Of a DNA stretch of 64,000 nt, positions 42,740 to 52,070 are shown piece by piece. A program made the position numbers and the translations under genes. This DNA is from Sinorhizobium sp. A49. GTDB taxonomy: Bacteria > Pseudomonadota > Alphaproteobacteria > Rhizobiales > Rhizobiaceae. The stretch spans positions 186,001 to 250,000 of the forward strand of contig NZ_MUNW01000063.1 of NCBI RefSeq assembly GCF_002002725.1, written 5' to 3'. The notes beneath the pieces were generated by a model. It had not been told where the DNA came from. It ran no database searches and worked only from the letters and a program-made list of their open reading frames with translations. The stretch's first letter is position 1; each line of letters begins with the position of its first letter.

Positions 42740-43284
42740 CCCTTCGCCAAAACCCCGAAGGCGATCAGCGACAGGCCCTGCATCACCAGGTCGACCGCCA
42801 GGAACAGGCCGAGGATCCAGAGGCTGTTGACCGGCCAGCCGGCGGCAATGATCAGACCTGCTGCGAGCGTCACCAGGCCACCGAGTGCGACCCATCCCCA
42901 GCCCTGTATCGGACGCAGCTTGAAGCTGACCCAGATGCGGAAGCAACCGGCAACCACAAGCGCGATCGCCATCAGAAAGGTGAGAACGGACGAGGCCAGC
43001 ACCGGATTGAGGAAGGCGAAGAGCCCGGCAATGGCGTAGCAGGCGCCGCTTAAGACCCAATAGAGTACGCTGTTCCAGCCCTTGACCTGGAAGGCATGGG
43101 CAAGATTGAACAGGCCGCCGACGAGCATGATCAGCCCGACGTAATAGACAGAAGCCACCGTCGCCATCAGCAGGTTGCCGAAGGCAAGACCGCCGCACAT
43201 GATCAACAGCACGCCGAGCGCGACGAACCATCCCCATTTGCCGGCAACCGCCGCCTTGCCAGCCGGATCGAATGCATAGGTCAT
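42736..43284 (-). CDS. HdeD-family membrane protein
   Basis: 182 residues with six predicted helices in two repeats typical of HdeD (WGWFVALGVLLIMCGGLAF, VASVYYVGLIMLVGGLFNL, VLYWVLSGACYAIAGLFAF, VLTFLMAIALVVAGCFRIW, WVALGGLVTLAAGLIIAAGW). HdeD is linked to acid resistance in enterobacteria; in rhizobia the role is not established. Start at 43284 follows GGAGG. It precedes, and is divergent from, betI. Confidence 0.87.
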   Translation of the reverse strand: MTYAFDPAGKAAVAGKWGWFVALGVLLIMCGGLAFGNLLMATVASVYYVGLIMLVGGLFNLAHAFQVKGWNSVLYWVLSGACYAIAGLFAFLNPVLASSVLTFLMAIALVVAGCFRIWVSFKLRPIQGWGWVALGGLVTLAAGLIIAAGWPVNSLWILGLFLAVDLVMQGLSLIAFGVLAKG

Positions 43285-43377
43285 TTCAACCTCCAGTCCT
43301 TCGACTATCCAGAACGCTACCACGGGATTGAGCCGGATTTCTCTGCAAAAAGAAAGAGAAAACATCGCAGATTTTTA

Positions 43378-43397
43378 TTGATTGATGAGTCAATCAA
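43378..43397. promoter_or_regulatory. BetI operator
   Basis: Perfect 8-bp arms TTGATTGA / TCAATCAA around TGAG, 33 bp before the betI start. Fits an autoregulated, choline-induced bet operon promoter. Confidence 0.7.
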
Positions 43398-43429
43398 AAA
43401 TAAACTGGCTATCGTCAAGGGAGAGACGG

Positions 43430-44032
43430 ATGCCCAAGGTCGGAATGGAACCGGTGCGCCGCAAGGCGCTGGTGGACGCGGCGCTGCGTGTGATCGGCGA
43501 CCAGGGTACGCTTGCCGTGACCATGTCCGACATCGCCCGCCGTGCCGGCGTCTCCCCTGCCCTTGCTCACCACTATTTCGGCAGCAAGGAACAATTGCTG
43601 ATCGAAACCGTGCGCAGTCTTCTAAGGCAGCTGCGCGACGATACGGTGACGGCGCTGAACGCGGCGACAGCGCCACGCGAAAAGCTGAGCGCATTGATCC
43701 GCGTTTCGTTCCAGGCAAGCCAGTTTGCGCCCGACACCATCGCCGCGTGGCTTGCCTTCTATTCCGAAGCGCAGCGCTCGGAGGACGTGCGCCGCTTCCT
43801 CGTCGTCTATGCCCGGCGACTGCGCTCCAACCTGATGGCGAACCTGAAAGTCCTTTGCCCTGTCGATGACGCGGAACGCATCGCCGAAGGCGCAGCTGCG
43901 ATGATCGACGGGCTCTACATCCGCCAGAGTCTGCGCTCCGCCCCGATCGGCATCGAAGCCTCGATCGCGCTGACGGAAGACTACGTCACCTCGCATCTCG
44001 ACCAGCTCCACCGCCAAGGACGGGCCCCATGA
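43430..44032 (+). CDS. betI: Choline-responsive repressor BetI
   Basis: 200-residue TetR-family protein. MPKVGMEPVRRKALVDAAL, TMSDIARRAGVSPALAHHYF and GSKEQLLIETVRSLL form the BetI HTH; the effector domain has WLAFYSEAQRSEDVRRFL and GLYIRQSLR. It represses betICBA until choline is present. The ATG at 43430 is preceded by AAGGGAGAG, and betC begins within its stop codon (ATGA at 44029). Confidence 0.95.
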   Translation: MPKVGMEPVRRKALVDAALRVIGDQGTLAVTMSDIARRAGVSPALAHHYFGSKEQLLIETVRSLLRQLRDDTVTALNAATAPREKLSALIRVSFQASQFAPDTIAAWLAFYSEAQRSEDVRRFLVVYARRLRSNLMANLKVLCPVDDAERIAEGAAAMIDGLYIRQSLRSAPIGIEASIALTEDYVTSHLDQLHRQGRAP

Positions 44033-45564
44033 CCGCCAGACCGAATATCCTGATCATCATGGTCGACCAGCTGAACGGAAAACTCTTTCCCGACGGCCCG
44101 GCGGAATTCCTGCATGCGCCACACCTGAAAGCCCTTGCCGCCCGCTCTGCCCGCTTCCGCAACAACTATACCTCGTCGCCGCTTTGCGCCCCGGCCCGCG
44201 CCTCATTCATGGCGGGGCAATTGCCGAGCCGGACCCGTGTCTATGACAATGCCGCCGAATACCAGTCGTCGATCCCGACCTATGCGCACCATCTGCGCCG
44301 CGCCGGCTATTACACGGCGCTGTCAGGAAAAATGCACTTCGTCGGACCGGATCAGTTGCATGGTTTCGAGGAGCGGCTGACGACCGACATCTATCCTGCC
44401 GATTTCGGATGGACGCCGGATTATCGCAAGCCGGGCGAACGCATCGACTGGTGGTATCACAATCTCGGCTCGGTCACCGGCGCCGGCACCGCCGAGATCA
44501 CCAACCAGATGGAGTATGACGACGAGGTCGCCTTCCTCGCCAACCAGAAGCTCTACCAGCTGTCGCGCGAAAACGACGACACGGAGCGCCGCCCCTGGTG
44601 CCTGACCGTCTCCTTCACGCATCCTCACGACCCCTATGTCGCCCGCAAAAAATTCTGGGATCTCTACGAGGATTGCGCGCATCTTCTGCCCGAGGTCGGG
44701 ATGCTGGCGGAGGATCAACAGGATCCGCATTCCAAACGCATCATGCATTCCTGCGACTACGGCAATTTCGACCTGACCGAGGACAATATCCGCCGCTCGC
44801 GGCGCGCCTATTTCGCCAATATTTCCTATCTTGACGAGAAGGTCGGCGAACTCGTCGATACGCTGACGCGCACCCGGATGCTCGACAGCACGCTGATCCT
44901 GTTCTGCTCGGACCATGGCGACATGCTCGGCGAGCGCGGCCTGTGGTTCAAGATGAATTTCTTCGAGGGCTCGGCCCGTGTGCCGCTGATGGTGGCGGGC
45001 CCCGGTGTGACGCCCGGGCTGCACCTCGCTCCGACGTCGAACCTCGACGTGACGCCGACGCTTTGCGATCTTGCCGGCATCTCGATGGATGAAGTGAAGC
45101 CCTGGACCGATGGTATCAGCCTGGTGCCATCCATCAACGGCGAGGAACGCACCGAGCCGGTGCTGATGGAGTACGCGGCGGAAGGCTCCTACGCACCGCT
45201 GGTCGCCATTCGCGAGCGCAAATGGAAATACATCCACTGCGCGCTCGACCCGGATCAGCTCTATGATCTCGAAGCCGATCCGCTGGAGCTGAAGAACCTC
45301 GCGGCCAACCCGGAAACGCCGGTGCAGGCGGCAACGCTGCAGGCGTTCCAGGACATGCGCGCCGCCCACTGGGACATGGAGGCCTTCGATGCCGCCGTGC
45401 GCGAAAGCCAGGCCCGGCGCTGGGTGGTCTACGAGGCGCTGAGGAACGGCGCCTACTATCCGTGGGATCACCAGCCGTTGCAAAAAGCATCCGAGCGCTA
45501 CATGCGCAACCACATGAACCTCGACAATCTCGAGGAATCCAAACGCTATCCGCGGGGAGAATGA
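44029..45564 (+). CDS. betC: Choline-sulfatase BetC
   Basis: 511-residue sulfatase that hydrolyses choline-O-sulfate to choline and sulfate, allowing the plant osmolyte to feed betaine synthesis and sulfur or carbon nutrition. The formylglycine motif is C-x-P-x-R with Cys53 ([14 protein letters not shown]), metal-binding residues lie in ILIIMVDQL and [12 protein letters not shown], and [20 protein letters not shown] is a C-terminal family block. A C-x-P-x-R sulfatase needs a formylglycine-generating enzyme, not in this window. Overlaps betI by 4 bp; betB follows after 1 bp. Confidence 0.96.
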   Translation: MTARPNILIIMVDQLNGKLFPDGPAEFLHAPHLKALAARSARFRNNYTSSPLCAPARASFMAGQLPSRTRVYDNAAEYQSSIPTYAHHLRRAGYYTALSGKMHFVGPDQLHGFEERLTTDIYPADFGWTPDYRKPGERIDWWYHNLGSVTGAGTAEITNQMEYDDEVAFLANQKLYQLSRENDDTERRPWCLTVSFTHPHDPYVARKKFWDLYEDCAHLLPEVGMLAEDQQDPHSKRIMHSCDYGNFDLTEDNIRRSRRAYFANISYLDEKVGELVDTLTRTRMLDSTLILFCSDHGDMLGERGLWFKMNFFEGSARVPLMVAGPGVTPGLHLAPTSNLDVTPTLCDLAGISMDEVKPWTDGISLVPSINGEERTEPVLMEYAAEGSYAPLVAIRERKWKYIHCALDPDQLYDLEADPLELKNLAANPETPVQAATLQAFQDMRAAHWDMEAFDAAVRESQARRWVVYEALRNGAYYPWDHQPLQKASERYMRNHMNLDNLEESKRYPRGE

Positions 45565-45565
45565 C

Positions 45566-47029
45566 ATGAGAGCCCAACCGCAAGCCTCGCACTTCATCGA
45601 TGGCGAGTATATCGAGGATGTCGCCGGCACCGTCATCGAGAGCATCTATCCCGCAACCGGCGAGGTGATCGCCCGGCTGCACGCGGCCACACCCGCCATC
45701 GTCGAAAAGGCGATAGCCGCTGCCAAGCGCGCCCAGCCGGAATGGGCGGCCATGAGCCCGACGGCGCGCGGCCGCATCTTGAAGCGTGCCGCCGAGATCA
45801 TGCGCGCGCGCAACCGCGAGCTTTCCGAGCTCGAGACGCTCGACACCGGCAAGCCGATCCAGGAGACGATGGTCGCCGATCCGACGTCGGGCGCCGATAG
45901 TTTCGAGTTCTTCGGCGGCGTCATCGCCACAGCGCTCAACGGCGACTACATCCCGCTCGGCGGCGACTTCGCCTATACCAAGCGCGTGCCCTTGGGCGTC
46001 TGCGTCGGTATCGGTGCCTGGAACTACCCGCAGCAGATCGCCTGCTGGAAAGGCGCGCCCGCCCTTGCGGCCGGCAACGCCATGGTCTTCAAGCCTTCGG
46101 AAAACACCCCGCTCGGCGCTCTCAAGATCGCCGAGATCCTGATCGAGGCCGGCCTGCCGAAGGGCCTTTACAACGTCATCCAGGGCGATCGCACAACCGG
46201 GCCACTGCTGGTCAACCATCCTGACGTCGCCAAGGTGTCGCTGACCGGATCGGTGCCGACGGGCAAGAAAGTGGCGGGGGCAGCCGCGGCCGAACTCAAA
46301 CACGTGACGATGGAGCTCGGCGGCAAGTCGCCGCTGATCGTCTTCGAGGATGCCGACCTCGAAAGCGCCATCGGCGGCGCCATGCTCGGCAACTTCTATT
46401 CGACCGGCCAAGTCTGCTCCAACGGCACCCGCGTCTTCGTGCAGAGGCGTATCAAGGACGCGTTCCTCGATCGTCTGAAGGCCCGCACCGAAGCAATCAT
46501 CATCGGCGACCCGATGGATGAGGCGACCCAGCTTGGACCGATGGTTTCAGGGGCGCAACGCGACAAGGTCTTTTCCTACATCGAAAAGGGCAAAGCCGAG
46601 GGTGCACGTCTCGTGACCGGCGGCGGCATTCCGAACGCGGTCAGCGCTGAAGGCACCTATATCCAGCCGACCGTCTTTGCCGACGTCACCGACGACATGA
46701 CGATCGCGCGCGAAGAAATCTTCGGCCCCGTGATGTGCGTTCTCGATTTCGACGACGAAGCCGAGGTCGTTGCGCGCGCCAACGCGACCGAATTCGGCCT
46801 GTCGGCCGGCATCTTCACCGCCGACATCACCCGCGCCCACCGGGTGGTCGACCAGCTCGAAGCCGGCACGCTGTGGATCAACACCTACAATCTCTGCCCG
46901 GTCGAGATCCCCTTCGGCGGTTCCAAGCAATCCGGCTTCGGGCGCGAGAACTCCGTGGCCGCGCTCAATCATTATAGCGAGTTGAAGACCGTCTATGTCG
47001 GTATGAGCCCGGTGCAGGCGCCGTACTGA
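45566..47029 (+). CDS. betB: Betaine aldehyde dehydrogenase BetB
   Basis: 487-residue NAD(P)-dependent aldehyde dehydrogenase oxidising betaine aldehyde to glycine betaine. The catalytic Glu is in [11 protein letters not shown], the catalytic Cys in [14 protein letters not shown], and [19 protein letters not shown] and [11 protein letters not shown] are NAD-fold blocks. The C-terminus ends in the BetB-type [16 protein letters not shown]. It follows betC immediately and is separated from betA by a RIME-like repeat. Confidence 0.96.
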   Translation: MRAQPQASHFIDGEYIEDVAGTVIESIYPATGEVIARLHAATPAIVEKAIAAAKRAQPEWAAMSPTARGRILKRAAEIMRARNRELSELETLDTGKPIQETMVADPTSGADSFEFFGGVIATALNGDYIPLGGDFAYTKRVPLGVCVGIGAWNYPQQIACWKGAPALAAGNAMVFKPSENTPLGALKIAEILIEAGLPKGLYNVIQGDRTTGPLLVNHPDVAKVSLTGSVPTGKKVAGAAAAELKHVTMELGGKSPLIVFEDADLESAIGGAMLGNFYSTGQVCSNGTRVFVQRRIKDAFLDRLKARTEAIIIGDPMDEATQLGPMVSGAQRDKVFSYIEKGKAEGARLVTGGGIPNAVSAEGTYIQPTVFADVTDDMTIAREEIFGPVMCVLDFDDEAEVVARANATEFGLSAGIFTADITRAHRVVDQLEAGTLWINTYNLCPVEIPFGGSKQSGFGRENSVAALNHYSELKTVYVGMSPVQAPY

Positions 47030-47039
47030 GAAATCAACT

Positions 47040-47207
47040 GCCCCTCACCCTAGCCCTCTCCCCGCTCGCGGGGAGAGGGGATGTGGCACGCCATAAGGCC
47101 TCGTAACGGATTAGGCTTCAGGGAGGCGCCGAAGGGATCGAGCGCGCGCCACATTTGCCTTCGCCCCGCTCAAGCGGGGAGAAGGTGGCGGCAGCCAGAT
47201 GAGGGGC
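47040..47207. repeat. RIME-like rhizobial intergenic mosaic element
   Basis: 168-bp repeat between betB and betA. It has inverted ends GCCCCTCA (47040-47047) and TGAGGGGC (47200-47207), and two strong internal hairpins: CCCTCTCCCCGC / GCGGGGAGAGGG at 47054-47079, and a CCCCGCT-CA-AGCGGGG stem near 47163-47178 flanked by CCTTC/GAAGG. This structure matches RIME palindromic elements described from Rhizobiaceae. It is non-coding, lies inside a cotranscribed operon, and could modulate betA expression through mRNA folding. Confidence 0.85.
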
Positions 47208-47233
47208 ATCCAGGGACAAGAAAGAGCACGATC

Positions 47234-48883
47234 ATGCAGGCAGATTACATCATCATCGGCTCCGGCTCGGCCGGTTCGGCGCTCGCCTACCGCCTGTCGG
47301 AGGACGGCAAGCATTCGGTGCTCGTGCTCGAATATGGCGGCTCCGATATCGGGCCGTTCATCCAGATGCCGGCAGCGCTCGCCTGGCCGATGAGCATGGA
47401 GCGCTACAACTGGGGCTATCACTCCGAGCCCGAGCCGAACCTCAATAACCGGCGCATCACTGCGCCACGCGGCAAGGTCATCGGCGGCTCGTCCTCGATC
47501 AACGGCCTCGTCTACGTGCGCGGCCATGCCGAGGATTTCAACCGCTGGGAAGATCTGGGCGCACGCGGCTGGGCCTATGCCGACGTGCTTCCCTACTTCA
47601 AGCGCATGGAGCATTCGCACGGCGGCGAGCCCGGCTGGCGCGGCACCGATGGGCCGCTGCACGTCAAGCGTGGGCCGGTGAAGAACCCGCTGTTCCACGC
47701 CTTCATCGAGGCCGGCAAGCAGGCGGGCTTCGAGCTTACCGACGACTACAACGGCTCCAAGCAGGAAGGCTTCGGCCTGATGGAGCAGACCGTCTGGCAG
47801 GGTCGCCGCTGGTCGGCCGCCAACGCCTATCTCCGGCCTGCGATGAAGCGGCCAAACGTTTCGCTGCTGCGCTGCTTTGCCCGCAAGGTGGTGATCGAGA
47901 ACGGCCGGGCGACCGGCGTCGAGATCGAGCGCGGCGGCAAGATCGAGATCGTCAAGGCGAACCGCGAGGTGATCGTCTCGGCCTCCTCTTTCAACTCGCC
48001 GAAGCTCTTGATGCTGTCGGGCATCGGCCCGGCGCAGCACCTGAAGGAGATGGGCATCGAGGTCAAGGTCGACCGCCCCGGCGTCGGCGCCAACCTTCAG
48101 GACCATATGGAGTTTTATTTCCAACAGGTGTCGACCAAGCCCGTCTCGCTCTATTCCTGGCTGCCGTGGTTCTGGCAGGGTGTCGCGGGCGCGCAATGGC
48201 TGCTGTCGAAGGGCGGGCTCGGCGCTTCCAACCAGTTCGAGGCCTGCGCCTTCCTGCGCTCGGCGCCGGGCGTCAGGCAGCCCGATATCCAGTACCACTT
48301 CCTGCCGGTCGCCATCAGCTACGACGGCAAGGCTGCGGCCAAGAGCCACGGCTTCCAGGTGCATGTCGGCTACAACCTGTCGAAGTCACGCGGCAACGTC
48401 ACCCTGCGGTCCTCCGATCCGATGGCCGACCCGGTCATCCGCTTCAACTACATGAGCCACCCGGAGGACTGGGAGAAGTTCCGCCACTGCGTGCGCCTCA
48501 CCCGCGAGATTTTCGGCCAGCAGGCCTTCGACCAGTATCGCGGGCCGGAAATCCAGCCGGGCGAAAAGGTGCAGACGGACGACGAGATCGACGCCTTCCT
48601 GCGCGAACATCTGGAAAGCGCCTACCACCCCAGCGGCACCTGCCGGATGGGCGCCAAGGACGACCCCATGGCGGTGGTCGATCCGGAGACGCGCGTGATC
48701 GGCGTCGACGGATTGCGCGTGGCCGATAGCTCGATCTTCCCGCACGTGACCTACGGCAACCTCAACAGCCCCTCGATCATGACCGGCGAGAAGGCCGCCG
48801 ACCATATCCTCGGCAAGCAGCCGCTCGCCCGGTCCAACCAGGAACCCTGGATCAACCCGCGCTGGGCGGTGAGCGACAGGTAG
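47234..48883 (+). CDS. betA: Choline dehydrogenase BetA
   Basis: 549-residue FAD-dependent GMC oxidoreductase, membrane-associated, oxidising choline to betaine aldehyde. The FAD motif is [19 protein letters not shown], the GMC signatures are [18 protein letters not shown] and [17 protein letters not shown], and the catalytic C-terminal His-x-Asn pair is in [10 protein letters not shown] and [11 protein letters not shown]. The start is the ATG at 47234 because upstream sequence is the RIME element. Last gene of betICBA. Confidence 0.96.
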   Translation: MQADYIIIGSGSAGSALAYRLSEDGKHSVLVLEYGGSDIGPFIQMPAALAWPMSMERYNWGYHSEPEPNLNNRRITAPRGKVIGGSSSINGLVYVRGHAEDFNRWEDLGARGWAYADVLPYFKRMEHSHGGEPGWRGTDGPLHVKRGPVKNPLFHAFIEAGKQAGFELTDDYNGSKQEGFGLMEQTVWQGRRWSAANAYLRPAMKRPNVSLLRCFARKVVIENGRATGVEIERGGKIEIVKANREVIVSASSFNSPKLLMLSGIGPAQHLKEMGIEVKVDRPGVGANLQDHMEFYFQQVSTKPVSLYSWLPWFWQGVAGAQWLLSKGGLGASNQFEACAFLRSAPGVRQPDIQYHFLPVAISYDGKAAAKSHGFQVHVGYNLSKSRGNVTLRSSDPMADPVIRFNYMSHPEDWEKFRHCVRLTREIFGQQAFDQYRGPEIQPGEKVQTDDEIDAFLREHLESAYHPSGTCRMGAKDDPMAVVDPETRVIGVDGLRVADSSIFPHVTYGNLNSPSIMTGEKAADHILGKQPLARSNQEPWINPRWAVSDR

Positions 48884-48943
48884 GATCGCCTGCGCCACGA
48901 GGCACGTTTTCCCCGGCATTCGACTGCCGCAACGTCTGCGGCG

Positions 48944-48970
48944 TGTCACATTCATTGACGCTATCTCGTC
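48944..48970 (+). promoter_or_regulatory. ECF41-type promoter
   Basis: TGTCACA (48944-48950), a 16-bp spacer and CGTC (48967-48970). This is the known ECF41 promoter pattern (TGTCACA at -35, CGTC at -10). It lies 37 bp before the short leader ORF and about 150 bp before the sigma gene, implying self-activation. Confidence 0.75.
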
Positions 48971-49006
48971 CTGTCTTCTCAAGTGTCCGAGATGAAGGAG
49001 ACGAAC

Positions 49007-49120
49007 ATGACAGCGAAGCTCGATCCGCTTATCGCAACCGCTGCGGCAATGCCATCATGGCTCCGCATGCGCGCTGGCCATTGCTTGACCGCCTGCACCG
49101 CACGGCAGTGGGGGATGTGA
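49007..49120 (+). CDS. Leader ORF, possibly truncated carboxymuconolactone-decarboxylase-like gene
   Basis: 37 residues starting MTAKLDPLIATAAAMPSWLR, similar to the N-terminus of the carboxymuconolactone decarboxylase (AhpD-like) proteins that are typically encoded next to ECF41 sigma factors. The remainder (RAGHCLTACTARQWGM) is not family-like and the conserved CxxC region is missing. GAAGGAG precedes the ATG at good spacing, and the stop TGA overlaps the sigma start, so translation is coupled. It is best read as a remnant of a deleted partner gene now serving as a leader cistron. Confidence 0.5.
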   Translation: MTAKLDPLIATAAAMPSWLRMRAGHCLTACTARQWGM

Positions 49121-50016
49121 TGACCGAGATGACCGACGAAGACGTCAAAACGAGCTTCGACCCGCTGCGTCCGCGACTGATCCGCATTGCCTATCGGATG
49201 CTGGGCTCGGTCAGCGAGGCCGAGGATATCGTGCAGGAGGCATTCCTGCGCTGGCTCGATGCCGACCGCGTGACCGTCAAGGAACCATCGGCGTTTCTGC
49301 GCCGGATCGTGACACGCCTTTGCCTCGATCAGTTGAAATCGGCACGGTGCCGGCGCGAAACCTATCTCGGGCCTTGGCTGCCGGAACCGATCGTCGAGGA
49401 GAGCGACGATCTCGACGACATCACCCTGCCGCTGATGATGGCGCTGGAACGCCTGTCGCCGCTCGAACGGGCAGCCTTCCTGCTGCACGATGTCTTCGGC
49501 GTCAGCTTCGATGAAATTGGCGAGACGATCGGCCGCAAGCCGGCGGCCTGCCGCCAGCTCGCCAGCCGCGCCCGCGTCAATATCCGCAATGCCCGCCGCC
49601 GCTTTGCGATGCCACGGGAACAGGGCCTGGAAATCGCCTCCGCCTTCTTCGCGGCGTCGCGTGGCGGCGACATGCAGCAGCTTCGTTCGCTGCTTGCGAC
49701 CGAGGCGATCGTCTATGCCGATGGCGGCGGCAAGACGGTGGCACCAAGACGGCCGATCGTCGGCCTCGACAAGGTGATGAAGCTGCACGCCTCGCTGGCG
49801 CTGATCTTTGCCCAGACGATGTCGCGGCTGGTGCGTTACGATTTCATCAATGGGCTGCCCGGTTTCATCACCATCGAAGATGGAGAGATCCTGCAGACCA
49901 CTGCCCTTGAGATCGAGCAGGATCGGATCACCGCCATCTACGTCACCCGCAATCCGGAGAAGCTCAAACATCTCCCGGAAACGCTGCGACATTTCAGTGG
50001 CCCTGCCGTTCACTGA
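49120..50016 (+). CDS. ECF41-family sigma factor with SnoaL-like C-terminus
   Basis: 298 residues: sigma region 2 (PLRPRLIRIAYRMLGSVSEA, DIVQEAFLRWL), region 4 (LERLSPLERAAFLLHDVFGV, FDEIGETIGRKPAACRQLAS) and a SnoaL-like C-terminal domain. The ECF41 hallmarks YADGGGKTVAPRRPIVG and the near-terminal NPEKLKHL are present; this domain tunes activity because the group lacks an anti-sigma factor. The start is at ATG 49120, or at the GTG just before it; it overlaps the stop of the leader ORF. Its own promoter class is recognisable upstream. Confidence 0.9.
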   Translation: MTEMTDEDVKTSFDPLRPRLIRIAYRMLGSVSEAEDIVQEAFLRWLDADRVTVKEPSAFLRRIVTRLCLDQLKSARCRRETYLGPWLPEPIVEESDDLDDITLPLMMALERLSPLERAAFLLHDVFGVSFDEIGETIGRKPAACRQLASRARVNIRNARRRFAMPREQGLEIASAFFAASRGGDMQQLRSLLATEAIVYADGGGKTVAPRRPIVGLDKVMKLHASLALIFAQTMSRLVRYDFINGLPGFITIEDGEILQTTALEIEQDRITAIYVTRNPEKLKHLPETLRHFSGPAVH

Positions 50017-50024
50017 ACGGCAGG
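50002..50024 (+). terminator. Hairpin at the sigma gene stop
   Basis: CCTGCCGTT / AACGGCAGG with loop CACTG, overlapping the stop codon. No T-tract, so candidate only. Confidence 0.45.
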
Positions 50025-50165
50025 TGACCGCGCCCTAAAAATCGTTGGAGCCGACAGCTCCGTCAACCGACCCTGACCAACGCTTCAGCAAACCTGGCAC
50101 GCGCCGACGGCGCGCGCCTTCGCTCGCGCGACAAATCCACCACCAAAACCAAAGGAGACCGAACC

Positions 50166-50801
50166 ATGAGCAACATATGCATCGCCGTCATCTACCACAG
50201 CGGCTACGGACACACGGCACGGCAGGCTGACGCTGTCAAAACCGGTATCGAGCGGGTCGACGGCGCGTCGTGCCTGCTCTTGACCGTTGAAGACACACCG
50301 GCGCGCTGGAGCGATCTGCTCTCGGCCGAGGCGATCATCTTCGGCACGCCAACCTATGTCGGAGGCCCGTCGGCCGCGTTCAAGTCTTTTCAGGAAGCGA
50401 GTTCCAACGCTGTAATGGCCAAAGGCTATCTCTGGAAAGACAAGATCGCCGCTGGCTTCACCAATTCGGGAACCGCTTCCGGCGACAAGCTCGCGACGCT
50501 GATGCAGCTCGCACTCTTTGCTGCCCAGCACGGCATGCACTGGATCAACCTCGATCTGCCGCCGGCCAACCACTCGACCACCGGATCAGCTGATGATCTC
50601 AACCGGCTGGGCTTTTGGCTGGGCGCCGGCGCCCAGTCGAACGTCGACCAGGGGGCCGATCTCGCGCCGCCGCCATCCGATCTCGCCACAGCACGGCATC
50701 TCGGCCAACGCGTCGCTGAGGCCACGTTGCAGTTCGTGCGTGGCAGAACGGTCGAGCGGGAGCCGGTCGTCCCCGCGTGGAGAACGGCAAACGAGCGATA
50801 G
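50166..50801 (+). CDS. Flavodoxin-fold NAD(P)H-dependent oxidoreductase (WrbA-like)
   Basis: 211 residues of the flavodoxin/WrbA superfamily: FMN phosphate-binding IYHSGYGHTARQADAV, IIFGTPTYVGGPSAAFKSF, GFTNSGTASGDKLATLMQ. It is more divergent than the wrbA at 13704 and lacks the exact WrbA signatures. Quinone or nitro-compound reduction is likely. The start follows AAAGGAGA. It is about 150 bp downstream of the ECF41 gene; cotranscription is uncertain. Confidence 0.83.
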   Translation: MSNICIAVIYHSGYGHTARQADAVKTGIERVDGASCLLLTVEDTPARWSDLLSAEAIIFGTPTYVGGPSAAFKSFQEASSNAVMAKGYLWKDKIAAGFTNSGTASGDKLATLMQLALFAAQHGMHWINLDLPPANHSTTGSADDLNRLGFWLGAGAQSNVDQGADLAPPPSDLATARHLGQRVAEATLQFVRGRTVEREPVVPAWRTANER

Positions 50802-50809
50802 GATCGGCG

Positions 50810-51289
50810 TCAGAGAAAACCGATCCAGCGCCCAGCAAGGAGTGCTGCCGGCCACACCGTCAGCGAGACGGCTGCGGATACGCGAAGACGCCATGAGACC
50901 GGGTCGCCATTTACGGCGGCCCGCCAGGCACCGCCCAGATGCACACTCACTGCATTGACGGCGCCAACCCCGAGCAGACCGATCTTTGCGAGGAAGGCAG
51001 CATTCGTGGCATAGGCCAACGGTCGCACGCTGAAGAGACAGAAGCCGGTCACAACCGCAAAGACCAGACCGACCGCGGCAGCGCGCGAAAGAAACGGTCC
51101 AAGCACGTCCAGCGACGTGTTGCCGAAGAAGCCCAGCAGCCGCAGATCGAGCGGCACGATAGCGCCGACCAGAAGCGCGATCGCCAGGATATGCGCCGCA
51201 TTGATGAAGAGATAGAGGATCGCGGACCGACGCATCGCCGATGCAAGTGGCCAGGCCGCGATCGCTTCAAGCAGCTCGGCCGCGCTCAT
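50810..51289 (-). CDS. Four-helix membrane protein, DUF2214-like
   Basis: 159 residues with about four membrane helices (YLFINAAHILAIALLVGAIV, AAVGLVFAVVTGFCLF, FLAKIGLLGVGAVNAVSVHL, VSLTVWPAALLAGRWIG). The conserved His in NAAHILA and the Lys in FLAKIG recall DUF2214-type or related haem-binding bundles, but the assignment is tentative. Its start overlaps the stop of the upstream DUF6152 gene (ATGA at 51286), so the two form a pair. Confidence 0.72.
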   Translation of the reverse strand: MSAAELLEAIAAWPLASAMRRSAILYLFINAAHILAIALLVGAIVPLDLRLLGFFGNTSLDVLGPFLSRAAAVGLVFAVVTGFCLFSVRPLAYATNAAFLAKIGLLGVGAVNAVSVHLGGAWRAAVNGDPVSWRLRVSAAVSLTVWPAALLAGRWIGFL

Positions 51290-51675
51290 CCACCGGTCCG
51301 GATGCGTTCCGGATAGATATCGAAGGTTTCTCCGGCAACGCTGACGCGGACCGCCTTCAGGCGCTTCTCGCTCGGGTCGAGCGAGCGATTGCCGAGAACA
51401 ACGATCTGATCACCGACCTTGGCGACACCTTCGACAAAGCCGGACCGTTCCGTCTGCCTGGGATTACCCAACTCGACGCGCCAGAGACCATCCTTTTCGG
51501 TTTCGACGTGAAGCGTCGGATGTGGCGGTGCCATCGAGATTTCCCGGATCGTGCCCGACAGTTCGATCTGGTCGGCTTCGGCCCAGGACCAGCCGTGATG
51601 GGCATAGGCGCCGGTGACCAGGAGCATAGCAACCATGGTTCCGACAAAAACGCGGCGAGGAAAGAACGCGAACAT
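51286..51675 (-). CDS. DUF6152-family exported protein
   Basis: 129 residues with an N-terminal signal (VFVGTMVAMLLVTGAYA) and mature start HHGWSWAEADQIELSGTI, the hallmark of DUF6152, a small periplasmic beta-rich family of unknown function. The double His at the mature N-terminus could bind copper, which is inference. Translationally coupled to the following membrane protein. Confidence 0.8.
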   Translation of the reverse strand: MFAFFPRRVFVGTMVAMLLVTGAYAHHGWSWAEADQIELSGTIREISMAPPHPTLHVETEKDGLWRVELGNPRQTERSGFVEGVAKVGDQIVVLGNRSLDPSEKRLKAVRVSVAGETFDIYPERIRTGG

Positions 51676-52070
51676 CGACCACTCCTTCATTTGCCTTGGA
51701 GATCTGAAGATTGAACCCGAAGCTCCGGATGCGAAAGCATCTGTCGTTCAACAAATCTTGAGCGAGGCAGCGGCATTCTGCGGACGGACGGGGGGCCACG
51801 TCACCAATCGCGAACTGATGGTTGCATGAACGTTGCTCAACAGCTTAAAATTTAGCCATTCTTAATCTCCGGTTGTTATGTCTATATCAGACGGAGTGAA
51901 CGCTTGGCGGATGTGCCATGACGGCAATCGGCTGCAACGATTTTGCGTGCTCCATCGGACCATCGTCATCTCCCTTGCCAAGGCAAGAACGCCAACTGAT
52001 GTCTAAGCGGCGCGTCCGCAGCCATCGGACGAGGACGAATTTGCCTTGCGGGCAACCGAAGAGCGTTTCC
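51676..52070. other. Intergenic region with candidate promoter of the chemoreceptor gene
   Basis: About 395 bp without a supportable gene. A sigma-70-like promoter is visible on the plus strand: TTGCAT at 51822-51827, an 18-bp spacer and TAAAAT at 51846-51851, leaving a leader of about 210 bp before the chemoreceptor start. Open frames in the leader lack ribosome-binding sites. Confidence 0.4.

Noticed and set aside
43285-43365. EcfG-type general-stress promoter before hdeD
   Set aside because: A CGTT is present but no GGAAC at the correct distance.
51614-51829. 71-codon plus-strand frame between the DUF6152 gene and the chemoreceptor
   Set aside because: Overlaps the start of the DUF6152 gene, has no ribosome-binding site and no family similarity.
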